The notes under the pieces are model-generated. The model ran no database searches. It saw only the letters and a program-made list of their open reading frames with translations, and had not been told where the DNA came from. A stretch of DNA of 64,000 bases from Sphingobacteriales bacterium UTBCD1. GTDB lineage: Bacteria; Bacteroidota; Bacteroidia; Chitinophagales; Chitinophagaceae. The DNA lies in NCBI GenBank assembly GCA_002066995.1, contig MWTC01000018.1, forward strand, positions 1-64,000. Reading direction: 5' to 3'. The position numbers and the translations under genes were made by a program. Position 1 is the first letter of the stretch. The number at the start of each line of letters is the position of its first letter. Of this stretch, positions 1-7,494 are shown piece by piece.

Positions 1-5
1 TCAAC

Positions 6-410
6 CTATTTCAGGACTATACACATCAAATCAAACCAGCCGGCTTTATCTATTTCAGGGAATATTTGTTTTTTCCCGGAATGCGGTGGCCATTCCAGTT
101 CAAACAAATTACTGTGAATTTCTTCAGGGCCTTTATTCGATAGTGCAGCCCATGCAAATATCAGCTTACCGCTTTTTTGTTTCAAAGGAGTAAGCGCCAA
201 TAATTTTTCCGGTAGTTCCATTCCGGTCTCTTCTTCAAATTCCCTTTTGGCTGCTGCCAACGGATCTTCGTAATTGAATTCACCTTTCGGAATTGACCAT
301 GCCCCCAGGTCTTTATTTTTCCAGAAGGGACCACCCGGATGAACAAGGAAAAATTGAAACAGATTTTCCTGAACCCTGTACAATAATATGCCTGCGCTTT
401 TCTTACTCAT
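6..410 (-). CDS. Nudix hydrolase, diadenosine/nucleotide pyrophosphatase-like
   Basis: A 134-residue protein made almost wholly of a Nudix domain, predicted to hydrolyse a nucleoside diphosphate linked to another group. The Nudix box runs from about residue 43 to 63 (PKGEF...AAAKREFEEETG) with the metal-binding REFEEETG core intact. The loop between the first Gly and the acidic residue is one residue shorter than the classic GX5E spacing. I place the start at the ATG at 410 (MSKKSAGILLYR) because family members begin just before this AGILLYR strand. An in-frame ATG at 434 would add eight residues. The substrate cannot be read from sequence. It is transcribed away from the regulated promoter at 518-560, which serves the opposite strand. 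Confidence 0.88.
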   Translation of the reverse strand: MSKKSAGILLYRVQENLFQFFLVHPGGPFWKNKDLGAWSIPKGEFNYEDPLAAAKREFEEETGMELPEKLLALTPLKQKSGKLIFAWAALSNKGPEEIHSNLFELEWPPHSGKKQIFPEIDKAGWFDLMCIVLK

Positions 411-517
411 TGTTCTTGAAATTTTGTTCACCACGTTCTTCAGGCAGATTTGCGATGAGAAATGTGGCCACGTTCCACTGCAACCCGCAGTGTCTTATTG
501 AAGATCACCTTTTTGAA

Positions 518-560
518 TGATAGCGGTCATTGCTTCAGTATGAATATAAGAGTAGCTTTG
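518..560 (+). promoter_or_regulatory. Crp/Fnr-type operator plus -7 box for the 592-1178 operon
   Basis: TGATAGCGGTCA at 518-529 fits TGAY-N4-RTCA exactly. It is followed directly by TTG (530-532), a 20-bp spacer and a perfect Bacteroidota -7 box TAGCTTTG at 553-560. The operator centre is 29.5 bp before the box, which corresponds to about -41.5 from the expected start, the class II activator position. The operator is nearly identical to the one at 4004-4015. Confidence 0.7.
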
Positions 561-591
561 TCCTGGTTGCATGTAAGGACGGTTTATATTT

Positions 592-771
592 ATGGAAGTT
601 AAATACAATATCTCACGTTTTAACGAAAGATCGAAACTTGCTGCCTGGGCTGCATGGCTCGTAACCTTATTCCTGGCAGTGACAGGTTTTCAAAGGATCA
701 GGGAAGTGATTGTGTATGTGATGATGAAAGTATATGAATTTTTTATTCAACGAAATACTGTTAATATATGA
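592..771 (+). CDS. small membrane protein, 59 aa, unknown function
   Basis: A 59-codon frame from ATG 592 to TGA 771, just below common length cut-offs. The product starts with a short basic/polar segment (MEVKYNISRFNERSK), then has hydrophobic stretches at about residues 16-33 and 38-52, so one or two membrane segments are likely. Its stop overlaps the start of the next gene in an ATGA junction, which indicates translational coupling. A well-formed promoter with a Crp/Fnr-type operator lies 32 bp upstream (518-560). I do not recognise the family. The coupling and the promoter are the main reasons to call it real. Confidence 0.68.
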   Translation: MEVKYNISRFNERSKLAAWAAWLVTLFLAVTGFQRIREVIVYVMMKVYEFFIQRNTVNI

Positions 772-1178
772 TCCTGGAAATTAATGATGCAAAAACAATT
801 GCAGATATCCGTGAAGAGTTCACGAAAGCTTACCCTTTTCTTTGCATTGAATTTTATGATGCTCCTCATGATGTAGGAGAAACAACATCAGGCAGGCATC
901 TCTTGCCACATGAAAAAATGATTGGCGAGGTCCGCAGGCAGCAGGCACCGGGAATACTTGAAATTTATCCTCAGTACAAGACCGGGGATGTAGAGCAAAA
1001 TTTTAAAATGCTTCACGGATTGCATGTGCAGATATTCCGCCGGCGGGGTGATTCATGGATTCAGACAGCGGGAACGGATGAATTGACCCTGGAAGAGCAG
1101 AATGAAATTGGTTATTCTGCCACACTTGAAATACTGCAAAGCGAAAGCAATCATTTCAAAAGTGAAAAGTTACTTTAA
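768..1178 (+). CDS. conserved hypothetical protein, 136 aa
   Basis: A soluble 136-residue protein with no signal peptide or membrane segment. It has an N-terminal alpha/beta-looking part (EINDAKTIADIREEFTKAYPFLCIEFYD) and a basic strand (HVQIFRRRGDSWIQTAGTDELTLEEQNEIG) that recalls small conserved Bacteroidota hypotheticals. I cannot assign a function. Its start overlaps the preceding small membrane gene by four bases (ATGA), so the two are probably co-translated and may act together at the inner membrane. It converges with the minus-strand gene at 1225-1548. Confidence 0.8.
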   Translation: MILEINDAKTIADIREEFTKAYPFLCIEFYDAPHDVGETTSGRHLLPHEKMIGEVRRQQAPGILEIYPQYKTGDVEQNFKMLHGLHVQIFRRRGDSWIQTAGTDELTLEEQNEIGYSATLEILQSESNHFKSEKLL

Positions 1179-1224
1179 GAATTCCGGTATTATCCTGTTT
1201 TCTTTTTGTAAATATATAGGAAGA

Positions 1225-1548
1225 TTAATCTTTCCGGTGCAGGATTTTATCAATAAGGCTTTCAATACCTTCTGAAGCCCGGTCAGCCAGGTGCCCGATG
1301 ATCTTGTCAATACCGCTTCGGATCCTTTCGTTCTCCCAGATAGAACTGAATATTTTTTCCTTGATCCTTTCTTTTCCTGATTCTTTATCCGGTGACCGGC
1401 TGAATACTGTGTTGAAGGTCATGGAAGCATAGTTTTTTTGTAAATGATCTAAGTTTTCTTCCAGCTTTCCTTCATAATTTTTCGCTTCCAGCCTCAGCCG
1501 GTATATTTCTTTTTCCAGTGAATCCAGGTTTTTGATCTTAGTAGCCAT
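1225..1548 (-). CDS. hypothetical coiled-coil protein, 107 aa
   Basis: A charged, helix-rich 107-residue protein. Residues 5-45 show coiled-coil character (LDSLEKEIYRLRLEAKNYEGKLEENLDHLQKN) and the C-terminal 35 residues form a second amphipathic helix. No signal peptide or catalytic motif is visible. It starts 18 bp after the stop of the membrane protein at 1567-1941, so the two form an operon. Such pairs of a holin-like small membrane protein and a small helical protein are common in Bacteroidota envelope-stress neighbourhoods. The function is unknown. Confidence 0.75.
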   Translation of the reverse strand: MATKIKNLDSLEKEIYRLRLEAKNYEGKLEENLDHLQKNYASMTFNTVFSRSPDKESGKERIKEKIFSSIWENERIRSGIDKIIGHLADRASEGIESLIDKILHRKD

Positions 1549-1566
1549 GAATATTTCTTTATAAAG

Positions 1567-1941
1567 TTAAAATTGGTCTTCTTCTGAGTCTTCTTCCGAC
1601 CGGCTGATAAATGCTTTGATGATCGGGTTTACAAATAATGATTTTCTGAATATTGCCAGCAGGATAATCATCAGTAATATAATACCTGTGGTGATACTGA
1701 ATCCTGCAATATAACTGCCGGTTATTTTGCTGAACCACAGGCTAAGCACTACACCGAAGAAAATAATGAAAAGAAAAAACAGGAATATTGAAATAATGAT
1801 CCAGAAAAAATAACCTGCAGATTTGGAAAGTAACCGGATGGCACGCAGCCGGTATATCTTCATCCTGGTTTCAAAGTATTCCTTTAAGAGTTTTGAATTT
1901 TCCTTAAAAAAGGAGCCAAGGTTTTCCTGTGTATCACTCAT
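1567..1941 (-). CDS. small holin-X-like (DUF1469-type) membrane protein
   Basis: A 124-residue protein from the ATG at 1941 (MSDTQENLGSFFKENSKLL). It has an amphipathic N-terminal helix, two strong membrane segments at about residues 43-70 and 78-100, and an acidic cytoplasmic tail (RSEEDSEEDQF). The layout matches the phage-holin-superfamily III / DUF1469 group of chromosomal membrane proteins, which are not lytic. A longer frame reaching 2040 starts in untypical sequence and is not preferred. It leads a two-gene operon with 1225-1548 and has a possible regulated promoter at 1955-1997. Confidence 0.78.
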   Translation of the reverse strand: MSDTQENLGSFFKENSKLLKEYFETRMKIYRLRAIRLLSKSAGYFFWIIISIFLFFLFIIFFGVVLSLWFSKITGSYIAGFSITTGIILLMIILLAIFRKSLFVNPIIKAFISRSEEDSEEDQF

Positions 1942-1954
1942 AATTTGCTTTTTA

Positions 1955-1997
1955 TAAAAGTAAAGAAACAGGTGAGCCGGAAATATGACACTGCTCA
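1955..1997 (-). promoter_or_regulatory. weak Crp/Fnr-type operator and -7-like box before 1567-1941
   Basis: Read on the minus strand, TGAG-CAGT-GTCA (1986-1997) differs from TGAY-N4-RTCA at one position. TACTTTTA, with its 5' base at 1962, differs from TAnnTTTG at one position. The operator centre is exactly 29.5 bp from the box, the same geometry as the perfect sites in this window. Each element alone would be unconvincing. The spacing is what supports the call. Confidence 0.35.
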
Positions 1998-2125
1998 TCT
2001 GCCCGGTTGATATTATTTGGCATTTTGACGGGAACGGCACAAATTACTTGAATAACAGTAATGCACGGGCCGCCAGATCCACAGGCAAAAAAACTTTCTT
2101 CGATGCTCCTGCAATTCGAGGCCGG

Positions 2126-3919
2126 TCACAATATTTTTGCTGCATTATTTTTTTTCTTCTTTTTGAATTGCTCAATTATCTTCCACGATCTCGTGTTTAA
2201 AACGTTTTTTGCTGTACACCAGCCTCTCCTTGCCACCGCTACACCTAATTCCATGTTGTCGAATTGAGATAATGCATGTGAATCGGTACTGATGGTTATG
2301 GCAACTTCTCTTTCGATGGCGCTTTTTACAAGATCATCCTTAAGATCGAGGCGGTCAGGCTGTGCATTGATCTCGATTGCCGTTCCGGTGATGGCTGCTT
2401 TTTCAAAAAGTTTTTCCCAATCCACCGGGTAAGCTTCCCTTTTGCCGATCATTCTTCCGCTGGGATGACCGATGCAATGAACCGAGGAATGTTCACATGC
2501 TTTCAGCAGCCTGCCCGTATTATCTTTATTGAACCCGGAATGGATGGATGCTACCACCCAATCAAACTCTTTCAGCAGATCATCAGGAAGGTCTAAAGAT
2601 CCGTCCGCAAGTATATCCACTTCCACACCTTTCTTCAAGAGATCTTTCCCGGTTTTTTTATTCACTTTATCAATTTCCGAAAACTGTTTCCGGAATTCAG
2701 CGGGCTTCAGCCCGCCGGCAATTCTTTCACTCTGTGAGTGGTCTGTCATGACGATATATTCGTATCGGGGAAATTTATTCAGAATATATTTTGCAATAGT
2801 TTCAATATCTTCAGTTCCGTCGCTCCAGGTGCTGTGCATTTGCATGTCACCTTTTATATCTTTCAATTCAACCAGCCGGGGCAGTTCTCCCTTTTTTGCT
2901 GCTTCCATTTCTCCCCGCATCTCTCTCAGCTCAGGAGGAATGTATTGAAGCCGGAACATCCTGTATAGTTCTTCTTCTGATTTTCCTGCCAATCGCTTTG
3001 CTGTTTTCTCATCAAACAAACCATATTCATTCAGTTTCCATCCTTTGTCTTTTGCCATTAACCTGAGCTGGATATTATGTTCTTTTGATCCGGTGAAATA
3101 TAAAAGGGCAGAACCGTATTCCTGCTCGCTGACCAATCTTATATCCACCTGTGTGTTATTTCTTTTCAGCAGGAAACTGGCTTTTGTTTCTCCGCTTGCC
3201 AGCACTCTGTTGCATTGAGGAATGGAAACGAATTTACTGATGATCTTCTTCCTGCCTTTCCCTTCTGCTATAGTTATAATGTCAATATCGCCAATCGTTT
3301 CTTTTCTTCTGCGCAGGCTGCCGGCCAGTTCCGCTTTTTTAACACCCGGGATTTTTTGGATCGTACCGAGAATATCTTTTCCTGTTTTCAAAGCATCGGG
3401 CAACAACATTCGGGAATAAGATTCTTTAAATAATTTTAATCCCCGTTTCATGTTCTCTATTTTCCCCGGGCCGAATCCTTTCAGTTTTTCCACTTTCCCT
3501 GCTTCTATGGCTGCGATTAATTCATCACGGTTATTAATTTTTAATTCGTCATGAAGTGTTTTTATGGTGGCAGGGCCAAATCCGTTTATATCCATGAGCT
3601 CCAGCAATTCCACCGGAACTTCTTTTAATAATTTTTCATAAGTTTTAATGCTGCCGGTTTCAAGGAATTCAATGATCTTTTTACCGATGCCTTCACCTAT
3701 GCCGCTGAGTTTGTCTAAAGATCTGAGGTCAGTGGCGTACGTACTGACATCTTCTTGGAGATTTTTCATTGTTCTTGAAGCATTGTCATAAGTCTGGGCT
3801 CTGAATCTTTCAGCCGGCCCCATGTAACGGTAACAGGATGCCATGCGGTGAAAAATATCAGCCAGCACGATATTGTGGCTAAGGTTTGTTTTTTCTTCTG
3901 GGGATAAATGCTTTTTCAT
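2126..3919 (-). CDS. polX: PolX: family X DNA polymerase with PHP 3'-5' exonuclease domain
   Basis: A 597-residue bacterial PolX, a gap-filling repair polymerase. The N-terminal lyase-like and helix-hairpin-helix region (residues about 15-170) contains LSGIGEGIGKKI and INGFGPATI. The polymerase palm has GSLRRRKETIGDIDI near residues 200-218, with the paired Asp residues of DID as metal ligands. The C-terminal PHP domain (about 355-585) shows MHSTWSDG, TDHSQS, ASIHSG, GHPSGR and STDSHA, the expected metal-binding His/Asp set. I chose ATG 3919 (MKKHLSPEE). ATGs at 3925 and 3994 are also in frame. The very C-terminus is an unusual lysine run (QFKKKKKNN) after the normal family end. Confidence 0.94.
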   Translation of the reverse strand: MKKHLSPEEKTNLSHNIVLADIFHRMASCYRYMGPAERFRAQTYDNASRTMKNLQEDVSTYATDLRSLDKLSGIGEGIGKKIIEFLETGSIKTYEKLLKEVPVELLELMDINGFGPATIKTLHDELKINNRDELIAAIEAGKVEKLKGFGPGKIENMKRGLKLFKESYSRMLLPDALKTGKDILGTIQKIPGVKKAELAGSLRRRKETIGDIDIITIAEGKGRKKIISKFVSIPQCNRVLASGETKASFLLKRNNTQVDIRLVSEQEYGSALLYFTGSKEHNIQLRLMAKDKGWKLNEYGLFDEKTAKRLAGKSEEELYRMFRLQYIPPELREMRGEMEAAKKGELPRLVELKDIKGDMQMHSTWSDGTEDIETIAKYILNKFPRYEYIVMTDHSQSERIAGGLKPAEFRKQFSEIDKVNKKTGKDLLKKGVEVDILADGSLDLPDDLLKEFDWVVASIHSGFNKDNTGRLLKACEHSSVHCIGHPSGRMIGKREAYPVDWEKLFEKAAITGTAIEINAQPDRLDLKDDLVKSAIEREVAITISTDSHALSQFDNMELGVAVARRGWCTAKNVLNTRSWKIIEQFKKKKKNNAAKIL

Positions 3920-4003
3920 ATACATGCAGCAATTGATCGGAAAGTATTTCAAAGAAATTCGATACCTGGTCTCGGAATCAATGAGGACAATCAAAATTTC
4001 GGG

Positions 4004-4046
4004 TGATAGCCGTCAGTAATTCCGGGAGTGCCTATTAATAATTTTG
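4004..4046 (+). promoter_or_regulatory. Crp/Fnr-type operator plus perfect -7 box for the baeRF gene
   Basis: TGATAGCCGTCA at 4004-4015 fits TGAY-N4-RTCA. A perfect TAATTTTG -7 box lies at 4039-4046, 29.5 bp from the operator centre, and ATG 4063 follows 16 bp later. There is no -33 TTG after the operator (GTA instead), which would fit activator dependence. No matching box is found for the divergent polX gene. Confidence 0.72.
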
Positions 4047-4062
4047 AATAAAATCCTTACTT

Positions 4063-5160
4063 ATGAGCCCAAAGTTAGTACCGGAAATTGAAGAAATGCT
4101 ACAGGCCGTCACGTATGCGCCCTGCATTTCCATCATCATGCCGTTTGAACCCAAGATGTTGCAGAAATCTGAACTGGAGCGCAAACTCAAAAATGCATAC
4201 GGTAAAGCGGAGAGCGAAGTGATGGAGAATTATAGCCATGATCAGGCCCGGCTTGTCCTGGAAAAGCTAAAGGCAGCAATTAAAAATCTTGACTACAGCA
4301 CATACAAAAAGAGCATTGCAATTTTTATTTCATCTTTAAAGGAGAAAGTTTTTTATCTCGATATGCCGGTAGAAGAAAAAGTCATCGTTGATAAGTCTTT
4401 TGAGATACGGGATCTTGTTTATAGCAAAAAAGAAATGCAAAAATACCTTGTCCTGGTACTGAGCGCAAAAAAATCAAGGATTTACCTGGGAAGCAATGCT
4501 GGTTTTGTACGTATCGTTTCGAATATACCTGATTACATAGCCGCATACCAGAATGACATTCCTGAAAGAGTGGGGAATTTTTCGGATCCTTCTGACCGTA
4601 AAGAGATCATGCTGGATAAATTTTTACGTCACACAGATGGCGGCCTGAGCATTATCCTGAAAGCATATCACCTGCCGCTATTTGTGATGGGTGCTGAACG
4701 TGTGATCGGCCATTTCAACAGTATTACAAAGAATAAAGAGAAAATTTTAGGTTATGTACATGGTAATTATGAAGATGCTTCAGAGGAAGAATTGCACATA
4801 GCACTGGAACCCCAGGTTTCGGATTGGAAAAAAGTGAGACAAAAAGATATTCTTTACCAGATGACTGAAGCGGCCGGGAATAAAAAACTGGTAGCGGGTA
4901 TGGAGAAAGTCTGGAAGGAAGCTTCTGGAAAAAAAGGAAGATTGCTGATAGTTGAAAAAAGTTTCAGCTACCCGGCCCGGCTGAGAGAAAACAAGAGCAT
5001 AATTTATTACGGTGAAAACAAAGCCGAAGAGGAATCTTATATTAAGGATGCGGTGGATGATGTGATCGAAAAAGTATTTGAATATGGCGGGGATGTGGAA
5101 TTTGTGGACAACGGCGTATTGAAAGATTTCGGCAGAATAGCTTTGGTACTCTATTATTAA
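4063..5160 (+). CDS. bacterial archaeo-eukaryotic release factor family (baeRF, family 3-like)
   Basis: A 365-residue soluble protein resembling the bacterial homologues of eRF1/aRF1 known as baeRF. The middle part carries the typical eRF1 domain 2-like strand KYLVLVLSAKKSRIYLGSNAGF, and the C-terminal third ends in the domain 3-like strand GRIALVLYY after a DVEFVDNG loop. No GGQ hydrolysis motif is visible, so simple peptide release is not shown. Family members are inferred to act on stalled ribosomes, often under stress. It has its own regulated promoter at 4004-4046 and is followed by bacterioferritin after 95 bp. The family 3 assignment is from memory of sequence style, not a search. Confidence 0.78.
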   Translation: MSPKLVPEIEEMLQAVTYAPCISIIMPFEPKMLQKSELERKLKNAYGKAESEVMENYSHDQARLVLEKLKAAIKNLDYSTYKKSIAIFISSLKEKVFYLDMPVEEKVIVDKSFEIRDLVYSKKEMQKYLVLVLSAKKSRIYLGSNAGFVRIVSNIPDYIAAYQNDIPERVGNFSDPSDRKEIMLDKFLRHTDGGLSIILKAYHLPLFVMGAERVIGHFNSITKNKEKILGYVHGNYEDASEEELHIALEPQVSDWKKVRQKDILYQMTEAAGNKKLVAGMEKVWKEASGKKGRLLIVEKSFSYPARLRENKSIIYYGENKAEEESYIKDAVDDVIEKVFEYGGDVEFVDNGVLKDFGRIALVLYY

Positions 5161-5199
5161 CTAAAAAAATCCATTTTGAATTCAGCTAAAAAAAATATT

Positions 5200-5215
5200 C
5201 CTGCCTACCGGCAGG
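5200..5215. repeat. short GC-rich palindromic element in the baeRF-bfr gap
   Basis: CCTGCC-TACC-GGCAGG forms a six-bp stem with a four-base loop in an otherwise AT-rich gap, followed by CAG. It looks like a dispersed intergenic palindrome of the REP kind often seen in Bacteroidota. It could also act as a weak terminator or mRNA-stabilising hairpin ahead of bfr. Only one copy was noticed in this window. Confidence 0.4.
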
Positions 5216-5255
5216 CAGAGAGAAGTACATTTTTAAAATTTTAAATTAAATACAC

Positions 5256-5723
5256 ATGAAAGGAAATGACAAAGTAATTGAACAGCTCAACAAATTATTG
5301 GCAGATGAACTTACAGCGATAGGCCAGTATTTCGTTCATGCAGAAATGTGTGAAGACTGGGGCTATGGGAAATTGCATGATGCGATCAAAAAAAGAGCCA
5401 TTGAAGAAATGAAACATGCGGAAAAACTGATTGAACGCATCCTGTTCCTGGAAGGAGCGCCTGATGTAACCGGAATGGAAAAAGTAGTGATCGGCAAAGA
5501 TGTGGCCCAGCAATTCAAAAATGACAGGGATGCGGAAATTGAAGCAAACAGGGCATACAATGAAAGTATCATCCTCTGCTCCGATGCCGGAGATCACGGC
5601 AGTATGGAATTACTTAAAACAATTTTGGTGGATGAAGAAAAGCACCTCGATTGGCTGGAAACACAGCTCAACCTGATCGAACAGATCAGCATCAAAAATT
5701 ACCTGGTGGAACAGATGGGCTGA
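5256..5723 (+). CDS. bfr: bacterioferritin
   Basis: A 155-residue four-helix ferritin of normal bacterioferritin length. All ferroxidase ligands are at their canonical numbers: Glu18, Tyr25, Glu51, His54, Glu94, Glu127 and His130. Met52, the haem ligand shared between two subunits, is present, so this should be the haem-binding form. It stores iron as a 24-mer and limits Fenton chemistry, which suits the neighbouring stress genes. No operator of the TGAY-N4-RTCA kind fits its own -7-like box, so its control may be separate, or it may be reached by read-through from the baeRF gene. Confidence 0.95.
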   Translation: MKGNDKVIEQLNKLLADELTAIGQYFVHAEMCEDWGYGKLHDAIKKRAIEEMKHAEKLIERILFLEGAPDVTGMEKVVIGKDVAQQFKNDRDAEIEANRAYNESIILCSDAGDHGSMELLKTILVDEEKHLDWLETQLNLIEQISIKNYLVEQMG

Positions 5724-5733
5724 TTTTACTAAT

Positions 5734-5798
5734 TGACAATAATCAACTATATTACTGACTGTATTCATTGTGCCCGGAATTTAAATATGACAGGTTTG
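5734..5798 (+). promoter_or_regulatory. Fnr-like operator and -7 box for the mlaEFD operon
   Basis: TTGACAATAATCAA (5733-5746) contains TGAC-AATA-ATCA and matches the outer Ts and As of the Fnr consensus too. A CAGGTTTG box lies at 5791-5798, exactly 51.5 bp from the operator centre, with TTG at 5768-5770 and a 20-bp spacer. ATG 5815 follows. This geometry corresponds to class I activation near -62. Confidence 0.68.
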
Positions 5799-5814
5799 TA
5801 GTCAAATCTATACT

Positions 5815-6585
5815 ATGGTATTGCCGGCAAAAACAGTTCAGTTCCTCCGGGAGACAGGTGATGTTGCCAGATTCACAGGCCGTTTTTTTTCACAATGGCT
5901 CCGGCCAAGGTATGAGATTTCGGAGTTTGTCCGGCAGTGTTTTATTATCGGTTATAAATCATTACCGCTAATCGGGCTTACGGGTTTCATCATGGGTCTA
6001 GTACTTACCATGCAGCTACGCCCATCGCTGGTGGAATACGGCGTAGAATCACAATTACCGGCAATGGTCGGCATTGCAATAGTCAGAGAGATCGGCCCGG
6101 TAATCACTGCCCTGATATTTGCAGGAAAAATAGGCAGCAGCATCGGTGCCGAGTTAGGCTCAATGAAAGTGACAGAGCAGATTGATGCCATGGAAGTGTC
6201 CGGCACCAATCCCTTTAAATATCTCGTGATCACAAGAGTACTGGCAGCTACGCTGATGTTACCGGTTTTGGTAATGCTGGGTGATGCAATCTCTTTGTAT
6301 GGTTCTTACATGGGAGTCAATATCCGGGGCATTACCAGTTTTCGTTTATTCTGGACACAGGTTTTTGATAATCTTGATTTCAGCGATGTATTGCCGGCAT
6401 TCATCAAATCTTTTTTCTTTGGTTTTGCTGTGGGCATTATCGGAACATTCAAAGGATATCATTCCAGTAAAGGAACAGAAGGGGTGGGGCGGTCAGCCAA
6501 TTCGGCTGTAGTGGTTTCTTCCATTTTGATTTTTATTATTGACCTGATCGCTGTACAGATCACTGACCTGTTAGGTTTTAATTAA
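5815..6585 (+). CDS. mlaE: MlaE-family ABC transporter permease
   Basis: A 256-residue inner-membrane permease of the MlaE/TTG2B family, part of a system that moves phospholipids between the inner and outer membranes. The conserved core GIAIVREIGPVITALIFAGKIGSSIGAELGSMKVTEQIDAM, here noted only by its parts REIGPV and GAELG, lies near residues 80-120, followed by four or five membrane segments. Its TAA stop overlaps the ATG of the ATPase gene by one base, so they are coupled. A Fnr-like operator and -7 box precede it. Length and motif order are normal. Confidence 0.93.
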   Translation: MVLPAKTVQFLRETGDVARFTGRFFSQWLRPRYEISEFVRQCFIIGYKSLPLIGLTGFIMGLVLTMQLRPSLVEYGVESQLPAMVGIAIVREIGPVITALIFAGKIGSSIGAELGSMKVTEQIDAMEVSGTNPFKYLVITRVLAATLMLPVLVMLGDAISLYGSYMGVNIRGITSFRLFWTQVFDNLDFSDVLPAFIKSFFFGFAVGIIGTFKGYHSSKGTEGVGRSANSAVVVSSILIFIIDLIAVQITDLLGFN

Positions 6586-7367
6586 TGACTATGATGGATG
6601 AATTGTCAATACGGGAACCGGGGCTTAAGAAAGGGGGAGGTGAAGAAATACTGTCTGTTCGCAACCTATATAAATCGTTTGGTGAAAATAAAGTGTTGAA
6701 TGATTTTAACCTGACATTGTATGCCGGGGAAAATGTAGTGGTTCTTGGCAAATCAGGTTCGGGAAAATCGGTGCTTATAAAATGCATTATCGGTCTTTTA
6801 AAACCTGATCAGGGCGCTATTAAAGTATTGGGAAAAAATATCCTGGAACTGGATCGTGAAGAACTGGATAAAGTGAGAGCAAAAGTGGGATTCCTGTTTC
6901 AGAGCAATGCACTCTATGATTCCATGACCGTGAGAGAAAACCTGGAATTTCCTTTGCGCCGTCATTGGATCAGGGTATCACATCAAAAAGTAGATGAACT
7001 GGTGAAAGATGCTTTGGAAGATGTGGGCCTGGTGCATACAATTAATATGATGCCGTCAGAACTTTCGGGAGGAATGAGAAAAAGAATTGCCCTGGCACGC
7101 ACACTGATACTGAAGCCTGAGATAATTTTGTATGATGAGCCGACAACCGGGTTGGACCCGATCACCGGCAAAGGAATTATCGAACTGATGGTGGAAATTC
7201 AGAAGAAGTACCATTCTTCTTCGATCATTATCTCGCATGACATGAATTGTGTGAAAACAGCATCGGATCGTGTAGTTATGCTGATAGACGGGAAATGCTA
7301 TGCTGAAGGAACTTATGAAGAGCTGATAAACATGACCGATCCGAAAATAAAAGAGTTTTTTGAATGA
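6585..7367 (+). CDS. mlaF: MlaF-family ABC transporter ATPase
   Basis: A 260-residue ATPase that powers the MlaE permease. Walker A is GKSGSGKS, the signature is LSGGMRKR and Walker B is ILYDEPTTGLDP, with a following His switch in ISHDMN. The LSGGMRKR variant is typical of MlaF rather than of drug exporters. It begins one base inside the stop of mlaE. The 127-bp gap to mlaD is longer than other gaps in the operon and holds a 7-bp inverted repeat (7418-7424 with 7447-7453), which I do not interpret. Confidence 0.93.
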   Translation: MTMMDELSIREPGLKKGGGEEILSVRNLYKSFGENKVLNDFNLTLYAGENVVVLGKSGSGKSVLIKCIIGLLKPDQGAIKVLGKNILELDREELDKVRAKVGFLFQSNALYDSMTVRENLEFPLRRHWIRVSHQKVDELVKDALEDVGLVHTINMMPSELSGGMRKRIALARTLILKPEIILYDEPTTGLDPITGKGIIELMVEIQKKYHSSSIIISHDMNCVKTASDRVVMLIDGKCYAEGTYEELINMTDPKIKEFFE

Positions 7368-7494
7368 CCTCTTTTCCTTTTCAAGAACCTGATGTTTGAT
7401 GACGCCACCTTCTTCCTTTCCGGTTGGAGAAGAGGAAATCGGAGATACCGGAACCAGGTGCGCTGATAAGGAGGAGAAGTAAATAAAAGTATTT

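Noticed and set aside
1567..1941. Holin-like protein as a prophage sign
   Set aside because: No other phage genes are present. The DUF1469-type group is chromosomal and common.
7418..7453. TTCCGGT/ACCGGAA inverted repeat between mlaF and mlaD
   Set aside because: Seven-bp arms with a 22-base loop; no matching element or clear role.
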